From assembly GCA_964641665.1 (NCBI GenBank), contig CAZXKO010000067.1, forward strand, positions 1-64,000: 64,000 nt of DNA, given 5' to 3'. Positions within the stretch are counted from its first letter, which is position 1; each line of letters starts with the position of its first letter. This DNA is from Gp1-AA133 sp964641665 (GTDB lineage Bacteria; Acidobacteriota; Terriglobia; Terriglobales; Acidobacteriaceae). Shown piece after piece: positions 34,993 through 44,100 of this stretch. The notes beneath the pieces were generated by a model. The model had not been told where the DNA came from. It saw only the letters and a list, made by a program, of their open reading frames with translations, and searched no databases. The position numbers and the translations under genes are program-made.

Positions 34993-36465
34993 TTAGTCGG
35001 CTTGCGGATGTTTGCCTTGGCCGTTCGACGCACCTTCCGTCCGGAATTGCTCACCTAGATTCAGAACCAGCGAATTTAGGCCGTTGGCGAGCGTGAGCCG
35101 CAGACGTCCGACGGCTTGCTGCGCGAGCTCTTCCATGGAGTGCTCGAAGGACTTCAAGGTCTCCGCAGCCTGCATCTTCAACGATTCGGAGACCGATGCC
35201 TCGATGCCCTTCTGGACAATCTTCAGGCGTCCACACGCTTCATCCAGTTGGTTGCCAAGCTCCTGCGAACTTCGCGTTCCCATATCGGTGAGAATCGCAT
35301 CCACCGCGCTTTCAAGCTGCTTGCGCGTGCTGCTCACCGTGTTGCTTGCCATCTGCCCGAGTCGTTTGTCGAGGCCCGATTCGAGTTCGCGCGTCGCTTC
35401 ATCCAGCTTGGCGATACGCCCATCGAGTTCTGTAACCTGTTCCCGCACTCGCGAGGCCTCCGAGACCACCACCCCCTGGACCTGCTCCAGTTCGCGGCGT
35501 CGCTCGTTGTGCTCCTCGCCCAGGTTATGCTGCAGAACTTCGAGCAGCTCTTCACTCAGCCGTTTAAGGCGATTCCCCGCGTCGACGACCTGCTGGTGAA
35601 ACTCTCCCTGGCGCCGATTGAGGTGGTCCCGCAGATTAGCCGCGATATCCGCCGAGATGCTCTGTGTCTTTTGCTCTACGGATTGCAGTTCCTGCGCAAC
35701 CTGCTGCACAAACTGATTGTGGGTGTCGGTGGTCTTCTGTTCTATGACAGCTCTGGCCGCATCCAGTACCTGTGCCGACTGCGCGCGAGCCTCATCCTGA
35801 ATGCGCGGCGCCAGGTGTTTCCGCAGGCGCTGTTCCAACTGCTCCTCGAGCTCCGGAGGAATCTGCGACAGCGACACTTCAAACCGGCTCCGCCGCGATT
35901 CTCCGCGAGCCAGCTTCTCCCGCAGGTCAGTCAACTCAGCCTGCAAGGGCTGGACGAACTCGGCCATCATCGTACGCAGGTTGTCGTCCGACACCTGCCT
36001 CTGGATACTATCGAGCGTGCCCTTCAACGAGGCTGGGATCGGAGTCGTTTGGGGCTCGAGAAACTGCACATTTTTGCCCTGCAGCTTCGGCGGAAGCTTG
36101 TCACCAGTCGGTGCGGCAGGTGCCGGGAGCTTTTGCCAATCTTGCGGACACGACTTCAGCCCCCAGAAGTTTTCCGGCCGGTCGAGCCGAGCTCCCAAGC
36201 GCCAGCCCAGACGATCGGACTCGAGCGGCTGACAATAGACCACTTTGGCGGTGGTCTCGCGGCCTTCCTTGCTGTGGAAGTGCACCAAGACTCCGGCGTC
36301 CAGCTTCATCGGAGAGCGCATCGAACAGCCATGCGCGCTGACCACCAGGGTTTCACAAACTTCGGAAAAGTGAGTGGCTGGCTCCAGGCTAGTAACCAGG
36401 ATCGGGACATTAACCGGCACTCTGGAACTACGGCGAAGAGGAGCGGGGGAGCTGGAATTTTGCAT
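34993..36465 (-). CDS. PilZ domain protein with a long coiled-coil tail
   Basis: A 490-residue protein. The N-terminal about 110 residues are a PilZ-like beta-barrel (RRSSRVPVNVPILVTSLE, then CSMRSPMKLDAGVLVHF and WRLGARLDRP). The RxxxR motif at the start is the usual cyclic-di-GMP contact, although the partner D/NxSxxG motif is altered (VSAHGC). Residues about 170-470 are almost entirely helical heptads (RDHLNRRQGEFHQQVVDAGN, and many others). No membrane segment is seen. ATG 36465 is chosen because homology starts there. It may couple cyclic-di-GMP to a cytoskeletal or motility structure, which is inference. Confidence 0.68.
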   Translation of the reverse strand: MQNSSSPAPLRRSSRVPVNVPILVTSLEPATHFSEVCETLVVSAHGCSMRSPMKLDAGVLVHFHSKEGRETTAKVVYCQPLESDRLGWRLGARLDRPENFWGLKSCPQDWQKLPAPAAPTGDKLPPKLQGKNVQFLEPQTTPIPASLKGTLDSIQRQVSDDNLRTMMAEFVQPLQAELTDLREKLARGESRRSRFEVSLSQIPPELEEQLEQRLRKHLAPRIQDEARAQSAQVLDAARAVIEQKTTDTHNQFVQQVAQELQSVEQKTQSISADIAANLRDHLNRRQGEFHQQVVDAGNRLKRLSEELLEVLQHNLGEEHNERRRELEQVQGVVVSEASRVREQVTELDGRIAKLDEATRELESGLDKRLGQMASNTVSSTRKQLESAVDAILTDMGTRSSQELGNQLDEACGRLKIVQKGIEASVSESLKMQAAETLKSFEHSMEELAQQAVGRLRLTLANGLNSLVLNLGEQFRTEGASNGQGKHPQAD

Positions 36466-36683
36466 AATCACTGCCTTGTCACGAGGAGTAAGTGACCGCT
36501 CGGCCTTGACCCGGCTGAGCGTCCCTTGTAACGAATACGTTACCCCCAAGTGTGTCGAGTGGGGGTCACCCGGGAGTCTCGGCCGCGTCGTGTTCAACCG
36601 GGCAATGGCGCCGCCGACTTTAGTAACCGCAGATCCGGATTCCGAAGATCGGCCGAAATCAACGGCTATAATCCGAGGAAGCC

Positions 36684-37442
36684 ATGAAGTCTTTCTTTCG
36701 GTTCGTCGTGACGGGGGTGGTCTTGCTGCTGGTGGCGATGATTTCCGCCCTCATGGCGATGCGCTTCGCCATCCACGGCGGCGAGGTGATTGTGCCCAAC
36801 CTGGTTGGTTTGGGTCCCGTGGAAGCAGAACGGGCCGTTACTGGCTTAGGCCTGAATGTCGCCATTGAGCGCCAGTACTATAGCCCCGACGTTCCGGAAG
36901 GCAAGATAATGACGCAGATCCCTGCGGCGGGCAACAGGGTTCGCCGCGGCTGGCAAGTGCGAGTCGCGCAGAGTCTGGGACCGCAGCGAGTGACGATCCC
37001 CGATGTGCTGAACGAGAGCGCCCGCGCCGCCGATCTCAACATCCGCCGACGTGGGCTGGATGTAGGCTCAGTTGCATATTTGCAATTGCCGGGCTCCACA
37101 TCCGACCAAGTACTGGCGCAAAGTCCACCGGCGAACGCGAACGGAGTTTCTGTCCCCCGAATCACCCTGCTGGTGAGTGCGGCCCCACAGCCGCAGGCAT
37201 TTGTTATGCCGAGTCTCCTCGGACAGCCACTCGGGAGCGTGAACTTGGCGCTGCTGGATGCCGGGTTCCACGTTGGCACCGTCACGATAGCACCGCCCGA
37301 CAGCGCGGCAGTCTCTCTAGCCGGACCGTCGCCAACAGCGCCTCCACCACAGCCCACTCCCGCCAGCATCATTGTGTCGCAGAATCCGGCTCCTGGTGAA
37401 CGAGTGAGTGCGGGCGCTAACGTGAACTTCGAAGTGCGCTGA
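36684..37442 (+). CDS. membrane-anchored PASTA-domain protein
   Basis: A 252-residue protein with GAGGAAG before the ATG, one N-terminal membrane helix (FVVTGVVLLLVAMISALMA) and three PASTA repeats in the periplasm: VPNLVGLGPVEAERAVTGLG, IPDVLNESARAADLNIRRRG and MPSLLGQPLGSVNLALLDAG. PASTA domains bind muropeptides or beta-lactams and occur on kinases and PBPs, but no kinase domain is attached here. It converges on rsmB with 13 bases between the stops. Confidence 0.8.
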   Translation: MKSFFRFVVTGVVLLLVAMISALMAMRFAIHGGEVIVPNLVGLGPVEAERAVTGLGLNVAIERQYYSPDVPEGKIMTQIPAAGNRVRRGWQVRVAQSLGPQRVTIPDVLNESARAADLNIRRRGLDVGSVAYLQLPGSTSDQVLAQSPPANANGVSVPRITLLVSAAPQPQAFVMPSLLGQPLGSVNLALLDAGFHVGTVTIAPPDSAAVSLAGPSPTAPPPQPTPASIIVSQNPAPGERVSAGANVNFEVR

Positions 37443-37455
37443 CACCCATTCTGGT

Positions 37456-38799
37456 TCACTGCGACCTTTCGAGAATAGCCACAAAGAACCCATCGCACGG
37501 GTGAACTCCCGGAAGCGTGCGCAGATAGGCTCCCTGAACCAGCGAGGGGAGATCGATCGCGTCCAACGTGCCGACGGAGCGTAGGCATTCCAGCTCTGAA
37601 AGGGCGTCAAGCAATCGGAAAGAGTCGTTCGTTCGAAGGGCTTCGCCGATTACCGATTCATCTTCGTCAGACTCCAAAGAGCAAGTCGAGTAGATTAGCT
37701 TTCCCGCTGGCGCCACGTGCCGCATGGCGGCCCGGAGGATCGAAAGCTGCCGGGAGTGAAGACGAGTGAGGTCCTCGAGTTTGAGACGCCACTTGATCTC
37801 AGGATGGCGGGCTAAAGTGCCCGTTCCGGAGCAGGGGACGTCGACCAGCACACGATCGAACCCTTCGGCCACGGGCAGGTCGCACACGTCCGCAGTGAGG
37901 ACCTCAACATTTTTCGCAGTGACCCGCTGGCGGAGAAGCCGGGCACGATGTGAATGCGATTCCACGGCAACGATTCTGGACAGTGGATTGCGATCGGCAA
38001 TGAACAGGGTCTTACCACCCGGCGCTGCACAGCAGTCCAGGATTCGAGATCCTTCGCCGACCAGCGCTGCGACAAGTTGTGAGGCCTCATCCTGGATCGC
38101 TACTCGAGCTTCAGCAAACGCCTTCGTCTTGGTGACATCGCCAGAATGGATCCGCCTAGCCTCAGTAAGAAGCGCCCCAGCCGTGAGTTCTACGTTGTCA
38201 CGTCGAAGTTCTTCATCAGCACAGGGAGTTCGAACGCGGATCGCCGTAACCGGAGGCACTTGGTTGTAGCCACAAATCCTGGATGCGACTTCGAGTCCGA
38301 ACTGAGAGATCCAGCGTTGAACCATCCACGATGGATGCGAAGCAGCCACCGCCAACTCCAACGGCGTGGTGGCGACTCGAATAAGTTCGCACTGCAGTTT
38401 GCCGTCGGATGGTGACTGAGCCAATTTGCGCAAGACAGCGTTGACGAACGGTGCTGCGGAGCGTTTGCGAGCCCGCTTCACCAACTCAACACTCTCGTGA
38501 ATGGCGGCTCGCGGCGGAATGCGATCGAGCCAGCCCATCTGGTAGGCGGCCAGGCGAAGCGCCGTCAAGACTTCGAGATCAAGCTTCTCCATGCGCTGGG
38601 AGGACACGTTGCTGATCGCGGAGTCGATCGATGCTCGCCAGCGGAGTACTCCCATCACGAGTTCAGTCGCGAGACCGTGGTCCGCCGTTGAGAGGTCGGC
38701 GCAAAGAGCCGAATGCAGGAGTTCGGAAGCATACGCATCCTCCTGTTCGACTCGGAGCAGGATGTCAAAAGCCGCAGCGCGAGCTGGAGATACGGGCAT
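37456..38799 (-). CDS. rsmB: 16S rRNA m5C967 methyltransferase RsmB
   Basis: A 447-residue enzyme. The N-terminal NusB-like RNA-binding domain (ARAAAFDILLRVEQEDAYAS) is followed by the Rossmann methyltransferase. AdoMet is bound by ILDCCAAPGGK, and the catalytic cysteines sit in VLVDVPCSGTGTLARHP and in the segment LIYSTCSLESDEDESVI. It methylates C967 of 16S rRNA. It is the last gene of the aroC-def-fmt-rsmB set, the common bacterial order for def-fmt-rsmB. Confidence 0.9.
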   Translation of the reverse strand: MPVSPARAAAFDILLRVEQEDAYASELLHSALCADLSTADHGLATELVMGVLRWRASIDSAISNVSSQRMEKLDLEVLTALRLAAYQMGWLDRIPPRAAIHESVELVKRARKRSAAPFVNAVLRKLAQSPSDGKLQCELIRVATTPLELAVAASHPSWMVQRWISQFGLEVASRICGYNQVPPVTAIRVRTPCADEELRRDNVELTAGALLTEARRIHSGDVTKTKAFAEARVAIQDEASQLVAALVGEGSRILDCCAAPGGKTLFIADRNPLSRIVAVESHSHRARLLRQRVTAKNVEVLTADVCDLPVAEGFDRVLVDVPCSGTGTLARHPEIKWRLKLEDLTRLHSRQLSILRAAMRHVAPAGKLIYSTCSLESDEDESVIGEALRTNDSFRLLDALSELECLRSVGTLDAIDLPSLVQGAYLRTLPGVHPCDGFFVAILERSQ

Positions 38800-38863
38800 C
38801 GATATCTAAATCCTCGACAGCTGGTGAGACGCCGCCATGACAGCCGGCGAACAGCCCGCGCAA

Positions 38864-39808
38864 TTAGAGCTCACCCATGCGCTCAGCTTCGCGTGGACGA
38901 TAGCCGTTTACGAAGTCGCGGGCTGACATACGTTTCTTGCCCGCCATTTGCACCTCTAGCAATTCCAGGGCTGTGTGCGCGCTGCAACCAACGAACGCAC
39001 CCTCACCGCGCAGCGTAATTGTCCCGACAAGCGCTTCCATATTCACCGGCGTCGCAGCAAAGATCTGAAGACTCTTGCCACGAAAAGTCGTGTACGCCCC
39101 GGGCCACGGCTGGAACCCGCGCAGACGGTTCCAGATCTCAACGGCGGATCGATGGAAATTAATTTGGCCGTCTTCTTTCTTGAGAATGGGAGCCGAGGTA
39201 GCTTGCGCGTGGTCCTGGGCACGGGGACGAATCTCGCCCGCCTGCAATCCCCGCAAGGTCTCAACCATCAGGTCTGCACCAACCGCCGCCAGCTTTAGAG
39301 CCATCGTCTCCGCCGTGTCTTCAGCTGCAATTGGAAGTTCTCTCTGAAGGAGGATGTCGCCGGTGTCAAGGCCTGCGTCGATGCGCATCGTAGTCACACC
39401 GGTGACAGTCTCCCCTTGAGCAATCGCCCATTGGATCGGGGCGGCACCCCGATACTTCGGCAGAAGTGAGGCGTGCACGTTTAGGTTTCCCAAGGCCGGA
39501 AGATCGATCATCCATTGCGGAATGATGCGTCCGTAGCCGACCACGACAATTGCGTCAGGCCTGAGTTCCGCCAGGCGGGATATGAACTCTTCGTTGTTCT
39601 TGATTTTTTCCGGCTGCGCGAGGGGAATTCCGAGTCGGGTTGCGCTCTCCTTCACCGGAGAGGAAGCGAGCTCCATGCCCCGGCCGCGCGGCCGGTCGGG
39701 TTGCGTAACCACGAGATTGACGCGAAATCCCGTGGCAACCAGTTTTTCCAGAGTCGGCACGGCGAAGGGCGGAGTGCCGGCAAAGACGAGGGTGAGAGGT
39801 TCAGTCAT
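38864..39808 (-). CDS. fmt: methionyl-tRNA formyltransferase
   Basis: A 314-residue enzyme that formylates initiator Met-tRNA using 10-formyl-tetrahydrofolate. The N-terminal Rossmann domain has LVFAGTPPFAVPTL and the catalytic segment NVHASLLPKYRGAAPIQWAI with the following DTGDI loop. The C-terminal OB-like domain reads VEIWNRLRGFQPWPGAYTTF. It lies 28 bases downstream of def, as expected because the deformylase removes the group this enzyme adds. Confidence 0.94.
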   Translation of the reverse strand: MTEPLTLVFAGTPPFAVPTLEKLVATGFRVNLVVTQPDRPRGRGMELASSPVKESATRLGIPLAQPEKIKNNEEFISRLAELRPDAIVVVGYGRIIPQWMIDLPALGNLNVHASLLPKYRGAAPIQWAIAQGETVTGVTTMRIDAGLDTGDILLQRELPIAAEDTAETMALKLAAVGADLMVETLRGLQAGEIRPRAQDHAQATSAPILKKEDGQINFHRSAVEIWNRLRGFQPWPGAYTTFRGKSLQIFAATPVNMEALVGTITLRGEGAFVGCSAHTALELLEVQMAGKKRMSARDFVNGYRPREAERMGEL

Positions 39809-39836
39809 CTGGAAATTGAAAAATTCGCGCGACGAG

Positions 39837-40346
39837 CTACCATTCGCCCGCTTTCATCAGCTTGCGGATTTTGCGCTTCATCAGGTCGCGCTTGAGGGCG
39901 CTGATGTGGCTGATGTAGAGCTTGCCGTTGAGATGGTCGGTCTCGTGAAGGAATGCGCGGGCCAAGAGTTCTTCTCCGGTCCTTTCGTAGAACTTGCCAG
40001 TCACGTCCTGGGCCCGGACAGTGACTTTGCGCGGGCGGGCAACGGATTCGCGGAAATCCGGAATGCTAAGACAGCCTTCGTTTTGAGTGTGTCGGCCTTC
40101 GGTATGGATGATTTCTGGGTTGATGAGGACCAGCTTCGCATCCGGATCTTCTTTGAAAGTCACATCAATCACGGCGAGGCGTTGCGAAATCCCGATCTGC
40201 GGCGCCGCCAGGCCTACGCCGTGCGCGGCGTACATGGATTCGAACATGTCCTCGACCAACTTCTGCAGTTTGTCGTCGAAAATAGTAACCGGTTCCGCGC
40301 GCTTCTCCAGCACGGGATCACCATATTTAACGATGGGATAGATCAT
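39837..40346 (-). CDS. def: peptide deformylase
   Basis: A 169-residue metalloenzyme that removes the N-formyl group from new proteins. All three family motifs are present: GVGLAAPQIG, EGCLSIP (metal-binding Cys) and HETDHLNG (HExxH). The start at ATG 40346 (MIYPIVKYGDPVLEK) matches the family; the longer reading upstream lacks similarity. It is co-directional with aroC and fmt. Confidence 0.94.
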   Translation of the reverse strand: MIYPIVKYGDPVLEKRAEPVTIFDDKLQKLVEDMFESMYAAHGVGLAAPQIGISQRLAVIDVTFKEDPDAKLVLINPEIIHTEGRHTQNEGCLSIPDFRESVARPRKVTVRAQDVTGKFYERTGEELLARAFLHETDHLNGKLYISHISALKRDLMKRKIRKLMKAGEW

Positions 40347-40411
40347 GAGGCAGTCGTCAGAGCGTCGTTTGTCCGTACTTTGTCCGTGGCCGTGGGCCAG
40401 CAAATCCATTC

Positions 40412-41584
40412 TCAGTAATGCTTCAACTGCTCCAGGTAGCCCTGGAAATTGCGCTGCGTTTCAAGCATGGAGTCGCCTCCAAATTTCTCCAGAGCGCATT
40501 TCGCCAGAGTAAGCGCGACCATCGCTTCGCCAGCAACGCCTGCTGCTGGAACCACGCACACGTCGGAGCGCTCGTAGGCCGCTTTCACCGGTTCGCGAGT
40601 AGCGAAGTCTACTGATTGCAGCGGGCGCCTCAGGGTGGAAATTGGCTTTAGATATCCGCGAACCCGGATCTCCTCACCATTTGAGACGCCACCCTCGATA
40701 CCGCCGGCGTTATTGCGAGGTCGGCTGAACCTCGTAAATCGGTCAGTCGCCTCGTAGCCGATTTCATCGTGGACCAAGGAACCGGGCGAAGCCGCCGCGC
40801 TTATACCGGAGCCAATTTCAACCGCCTTGACCGCTTGCAACGACATGACCGCGGCGGCCAGAAGAGCGTCGAGGCGCTCGTCCCATTGGGCGTATGTGCC
40901 CAAGCCCGGCGGGACACCATGAGCCACAACCTCAAAAACTCCGCCGACCGAGTCGCCGGTCTTCAAGACTTTGTCGACTTCGTCTTTCATGCGCAGTTCG
41001 ACTTCAGAATCGGCGCAGCTCAACAGGATCTCGGACTTATTGCTTACCGCTTTTATTTCTTCCCACTCCACCGGCTTGTCGACGACGGCCGCTCCCACGG
41101 AGATTACATGGCTCAGCACTTCGACTCCCAGTTCCCGGAGCAAGAGCTTTGCCAATGCACCAATAGCGACACGGGCTGCCGATTCGCGCGCGGACGCCCG
41201 CTCCAGCACATAGCGCGCTTCCGAGAAGTTGTATTTGAGTGCACCCGCCAGATCAGCATGGCCCGGACGCGGAGACTTCACGGCCTTGTGCTTGGCAGGG
41301 TCCCCTTCGCCGACAGGCAGAGAATCCTGCCAGTTCTTCCAGTCCTTGTTTTCAAGCAGAATCGCGATGGGCGAGCCAATGGTCATGCCGTGGTGCACAC
41401 CCGAAAGGATATGGGCCTTATCGGCCTCGATCTTCATGCGGCCGCCGCGGCCATATCCCTGCTGTCGCCGCCAGAGGTCGCGATCCAGGAAGTCCTGGTC
41501 AACCTTCAGGCCAGCCGGCATGCCCGAAAGAAACGCGACCAGAGCTTCCCCGTGCGACTCCCCGGAGGTAAGGTACCGAAGCAT
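40412..41584 (-). CDS. aroC: chorismate synthase
   Basis: A 390-residue enzyme for the last step of the shikimate pathway, EPSP to chorismate, using reduced FMN. It starts MLRYLTSGESHGEAL, and the family signatures RPGHADLAGALKYN and RFSRPRNNAGGIEGGVSNG are intact. Length is normal. It heads the aroC-def-fmt-rsmB group and is divergent from the NarL-type regulator. Confidence 0.95.
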   Translation of the reverse strand: MLRYLTSGESHGEALVAFLSGMPAGLKVDQDFLDRDLWRRQQGYGRGGRMKIEADKAHILSGVHHGMTIGSPIAILLENKDWKNWQDSLPVGEGDPAKHKAVKSPRPGHADLAGALKYNFSEARYVLERASARESAARVAIGALAKLLLRELGVEVLSHVISVGAAVVDKPVEWEEIKAVSNKSEILLSCADSEVELRMKDEVDKVLKTGDSVGGVFEVVAHGVPPGLGTYAQWDERLDALLAAAVMSLQAVKAVEIGSGISAAASPGSLVHDEIGYEATDRFTRFSRPRNNAGGIEGGVSNGEEIRVRGYLKPISTLRRPLQSVDFATREPVKAAYERSDVCVVPAAGVAGEAMVALTLAKCALEKFGGDSMLETQRNFQGYLEQLKHY

Positions 41585-41770
41585 AAGCGTTCGATTCTAA
41601 ATGATGCCGGACTCAAAACTCGCTTCGGACCCCTGGAAAAATCGTCTAGCTTCTGCCGTGACAGGCTCGTCGGCCTGACTGTACAATCAGGGGACGAAAT
41701 AGCCCAATCTGAGTCTGGGCGTCCCGCCATTGCGAGTGCCGCTTCCAAATTTTCTGGCCCAGGAGGCGTA

Positions 41771-42472
41771 GTGTTTCTCGATGGACGAACCATGAGTGGA
41801 GTGCAGACCGAGACCAAAATCCGCTGTGTCGTCGCGGATGACCATGCGCTGGTTCGGCAGGGAATTCGCCGGTTGCTTCAGGATGAGGACGACGTTGAGG
41901 TCGTGGGTGAGGCAGGAGACGCGGCGGAAGCGTTGAAACGCGTGACCGAACTGCGGCCGGACATCGTGCTAATGGACGTCGGTATGCCCGGTTTCTCGTC
42001 GTTTGAAGCGGCGCGGGTCATTCAGAGAGATTTTCCCAGGACACGGGTCGTTTTTCTCACCATGCACGAGGATCAGGACTACGTCATGCAGGGGCTGCAG
42101 GCGGGCGCGGCGGGTTATCTCTTGAAAGACACTCCGGCAGCAAAACTCGTCAGCGTATTGCGGGACGTGCAGCAGGGCGGGAAGTTTGTGAGTCCGGAGG
42201 TACTGGGCGGGCTACTCGAAAATGGCCAGCTAAGCGACCCGGTTCGAGCTCGACCGTCGAAGTCGGCCCTAACGCCGCGCGAGACAGAAGTCATGAAACT
42301 GCTCGCCGAGGGCAACACCGTGCGCAAGATCGCAGGCATGCTGGGCGTGAGTCTTAAGACCATCGAAGCCCACAAGTTTAACCTCATGCGCAAGCTCGAT
42401 ATCCACAACAAAGCCGAACTGGTGCATTGCGCGATCCGCAAGAAAATCCTCAAAGTGCCGGTTGGTTACTAA
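41771..42472 (+). CDS. NarL/FixJ-type response regulator
   Basis: A 233-residue two-domain regulator. The receiver has the acidic pair in CVVADDHALVRQGIRRLL, the phosphoacceptor Asp in IVLMDVGMPG, and Lys in GYLLKDTPAAKL. The LuxR-type helix-turn-helix follows (LTPRETEVMKLLAEGNTVRK, then GVSLKTIEAHKFNLMRKLDI). AGGAGG lies just upstream of GTG 41771, which I prefer; ATG 41792 is the alternative and has no binding site. No sensor kinase is adjacent. Confidence 0.88.
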   Translation: MFLDGRTMSGVQTETKIRCVVADDHALVRQGIRRLLQDEDDVEVVGEAGDAAEALKRVTELRPDIVLMDVGMPGFSSFEAARVIQRDFPRTRVVFLTMHEDQDYVMQGLQAGAAGYLLKDTPAAKLVSVLRDVQQGGKFVSPEVLGGLLENGQLSDPVRARPSKSALTPRETEVMKLLAEGNTVRKIAGMLGVSLKTIEAHKFNLMRKLDIHNKAELVHCAIRKKILKVPVGY

Positions 42473-42536
42473 AAGCGAAGCCGCTTGAGAATGCAGAAAT
42501 GGAACTGGCCGACATCCGGCTGAGCCCCCCGAGCCG

Positions 42537-43232
42537 TCAGCCAACGGCAATCTCTGCGAGACTCTCGAGGTCCGGGACCTCAAGGTCAGGTTTCCCACGC
42601 GCTGGCTTCACCGCACCGACCCCCGGTCGAGGCGAAGGCCGATTAACCCATGCGGTCGCGAGGCCCAGCGATTGTGCAGGCAGCACGTCGTGGTAGATGC
42701 TCTGCCCGACGTGCAGGATGCGATCCGCCGAAAGCTTAAATTTACTGAGCGCCATTTTGAAAATGTTGAGACCAGGTTTGTAGCCAGCGGCTTGCTCGGC
42801 GGTAGTGACACTGTCGAATTCCACCGGCAAGCACCGCCGCGTAGCGGTGAACAGATCGTCGTCGATATTGGAAATGATGGCGAGACGATAGCGTGTGCTC
42901 AGCTTCCGGAGAGCACAAACCGTATCGGGCCAAGGCTGCCACTTGGCGACCGAGTTCGAAAGCGAGTCCACTTCCTCCATGGTGGGGGTGAAATCGAGCC
43001 GCTCGCCTAAAGCACGGACGACCGTCTTCAAGACCTCTCGATACGGGCGATACTCGCCAGCTTCCGCCTGGGCCTCGAATTCGCCGTAAAGCTCCAGCAG
43101 TTGGTCATCCGCGATGGATTTTCCGTGGGCGGCGAGAACGGGCTTCAAGGCTGTGAAAATGCCTGCTTCCCAGTCGATCAGGGTGCCGTAGCAATCGAAA
43201 GTGAGTATCTCGAAATTGGAGAAGTTAAGCAT
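42537..43232 (-). CDS. HAD-superfamily hydrolase, haloacid dehalogenase type II-like
   Basis: A 231-residue protein with the HAD motifs: nucleophile Asp in LTFDCYGTLIDWEAG, Ser/Asn in LAIISNIDDDLF, Lys in GYKPGLNIFKMAL, and the acidic pair in LHVGQSIYHDVL. The layout is closest to L-2-haloacid dehalogenases, but most close relatives are uncharacterised phosphatases. The substrate is unknown. It is followed by 65 non-coding bases up to the stop of the lipoprotein gene. Confidence 0.82.
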   Translation of the reverse strand: MLNFSNFEILTFDCYGTLIDWEAGIFTALKPVLAAHGKSIADDQLLELYGEFEAQAEAGEYRPYREVLKTVVRALGERLDFTPTMEEVDSLSNSVAKWQPWPDTVCALRKLSTRYRLAIISNIDDDLFTATRRCLPVEFDSVTTAEQAAGYKPGLNIFKMALSKFKLSADRILHVGQSIYHDVLPAQSLGLATAWVNRPSPRPGVGAVKPARGKPDLEVPDLESLAEIAVG

Positions 43233-43297
43233 GGCAGAGGGCTGGTGGCGACTCCAAAGCTTGTTTAGGTACCGCCACCACCAGTGCGAATCGACTT

Positions 43298-44011
43298 CTA
43301 GCGCGTAACCTCCAGCGGCGCCTCAAGCTTGAAACTGACCGCTGATTCAGCTGGAAGAGTAACGTCGCGATTCCCCGTGTAAGCCGAGCCCGCGGTCCCA
43401 GCTCCGGCGCCGACCAACGCACCGATAGCCGCTCCTTTGCCACCTCCGGCAAGAGCGCCGATTAACGCACCAGCTCCGGCGCCGCCACCAATCAACGCCG
43501 CGCTACGCTTCCCCTTGCCTTTTTCCGTACGAGCGACAGACGATGTCTGGATGGAGTGCTGTCCACCGTTGATGGTGATGGAATCGAGCTTGATCTGCAG
43601 CAGGGACGCGCCCTTGAATTTCCCGGCGGGCTTAACAGCCACGACCGAGCCGGACGTCGCGGCCCCGGCCGGGATCACGATTTGGCCGCCCTTGTCGACC
43701 GGGGTGGCAAGAGTTGCCGTGAAAACTTGTCCGACCTGACTCGTCTTGGAACTCAGAGTGTCGCCGAGCCGGACGGTAAGAACGGTTCCGGGCGGGATTA
43801 CGATCGGCGCCGGCTCCGACGGGACCGCCTTGGATCCCTCTGCCATTCTGTCTGCTCCAGGATTGCCGGGTATGCTGCCATTCGTGGGATTGTTGGCATC
43901 GCCGGCCGTGGAAGAGGGGTTGCCTGAATCAGCGGGTGGTTTGGCGGTGCAGGCGAGCGATAGGGATAACAAACAGATCGTCAGGGTGAGCAGAGCAAAA
44001 CGTGGACGCAT
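43298..44011 (-). CDS. lipoprotein with a glycine-zipper-like segment
   Basis: A 237-residue product with GGAGG before ATG 44011. The N-terminal lipobox is at LLSLSLACTAKPP. The middle is beta-rich (IPPGTVLTVRLGDTL, IVIPAGAATSGSVVAV), and then comes a glycine-rich stretch (ALIGGGAGAGALIGALAGGG) like the glycine zippers of outer-membrane proteins. Its role is probably structural or envelope-related; no enzyme motif is seen. Confidence 0.65.
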   Translation of the reverse strand: MRPRFALLTLTICLLSLSLACTAKPPADSGNPSSTAGDANNPTNGSIPGNPGADRMAEGSKAVPSEPAPIVIPPGTVLTVRLGDTLSSKTSQVGQVFTATLATPVDKGGQIVIPAGAATSGSVVAVKPAGKFKGASLLQIKLDSITINGGQHSIQTSSVARTEKGKGKRSAALIGGGAGAGALIGALAGGGKGAAIGALVGAGAGTAGSAYTGNRDVTLPAESAVSFKLEAPLEVTR

Positions 44012-44100
44012 CAAAACCTCCGGTGACACAGATATTCGGGACGAGTGGCTGCGCGTACAAACACTGTAACCCGAAGATCAGGAAAGGGAAAGTAATTGAC

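Noticed and set aside
35116..36495. 459-codon plus-strand open frame
   Set aside because: Lies opposite the PilZ coiled-coil gene and has no domain, ribosome binding site or sensible composition.
40769..41770. Upstream extension of the NarL-type regulator to 567 residues
   Set aside because: The extra part is antisense to aroC and unlike any regulator; AGGAGG before GTG 41771 marks the real start.
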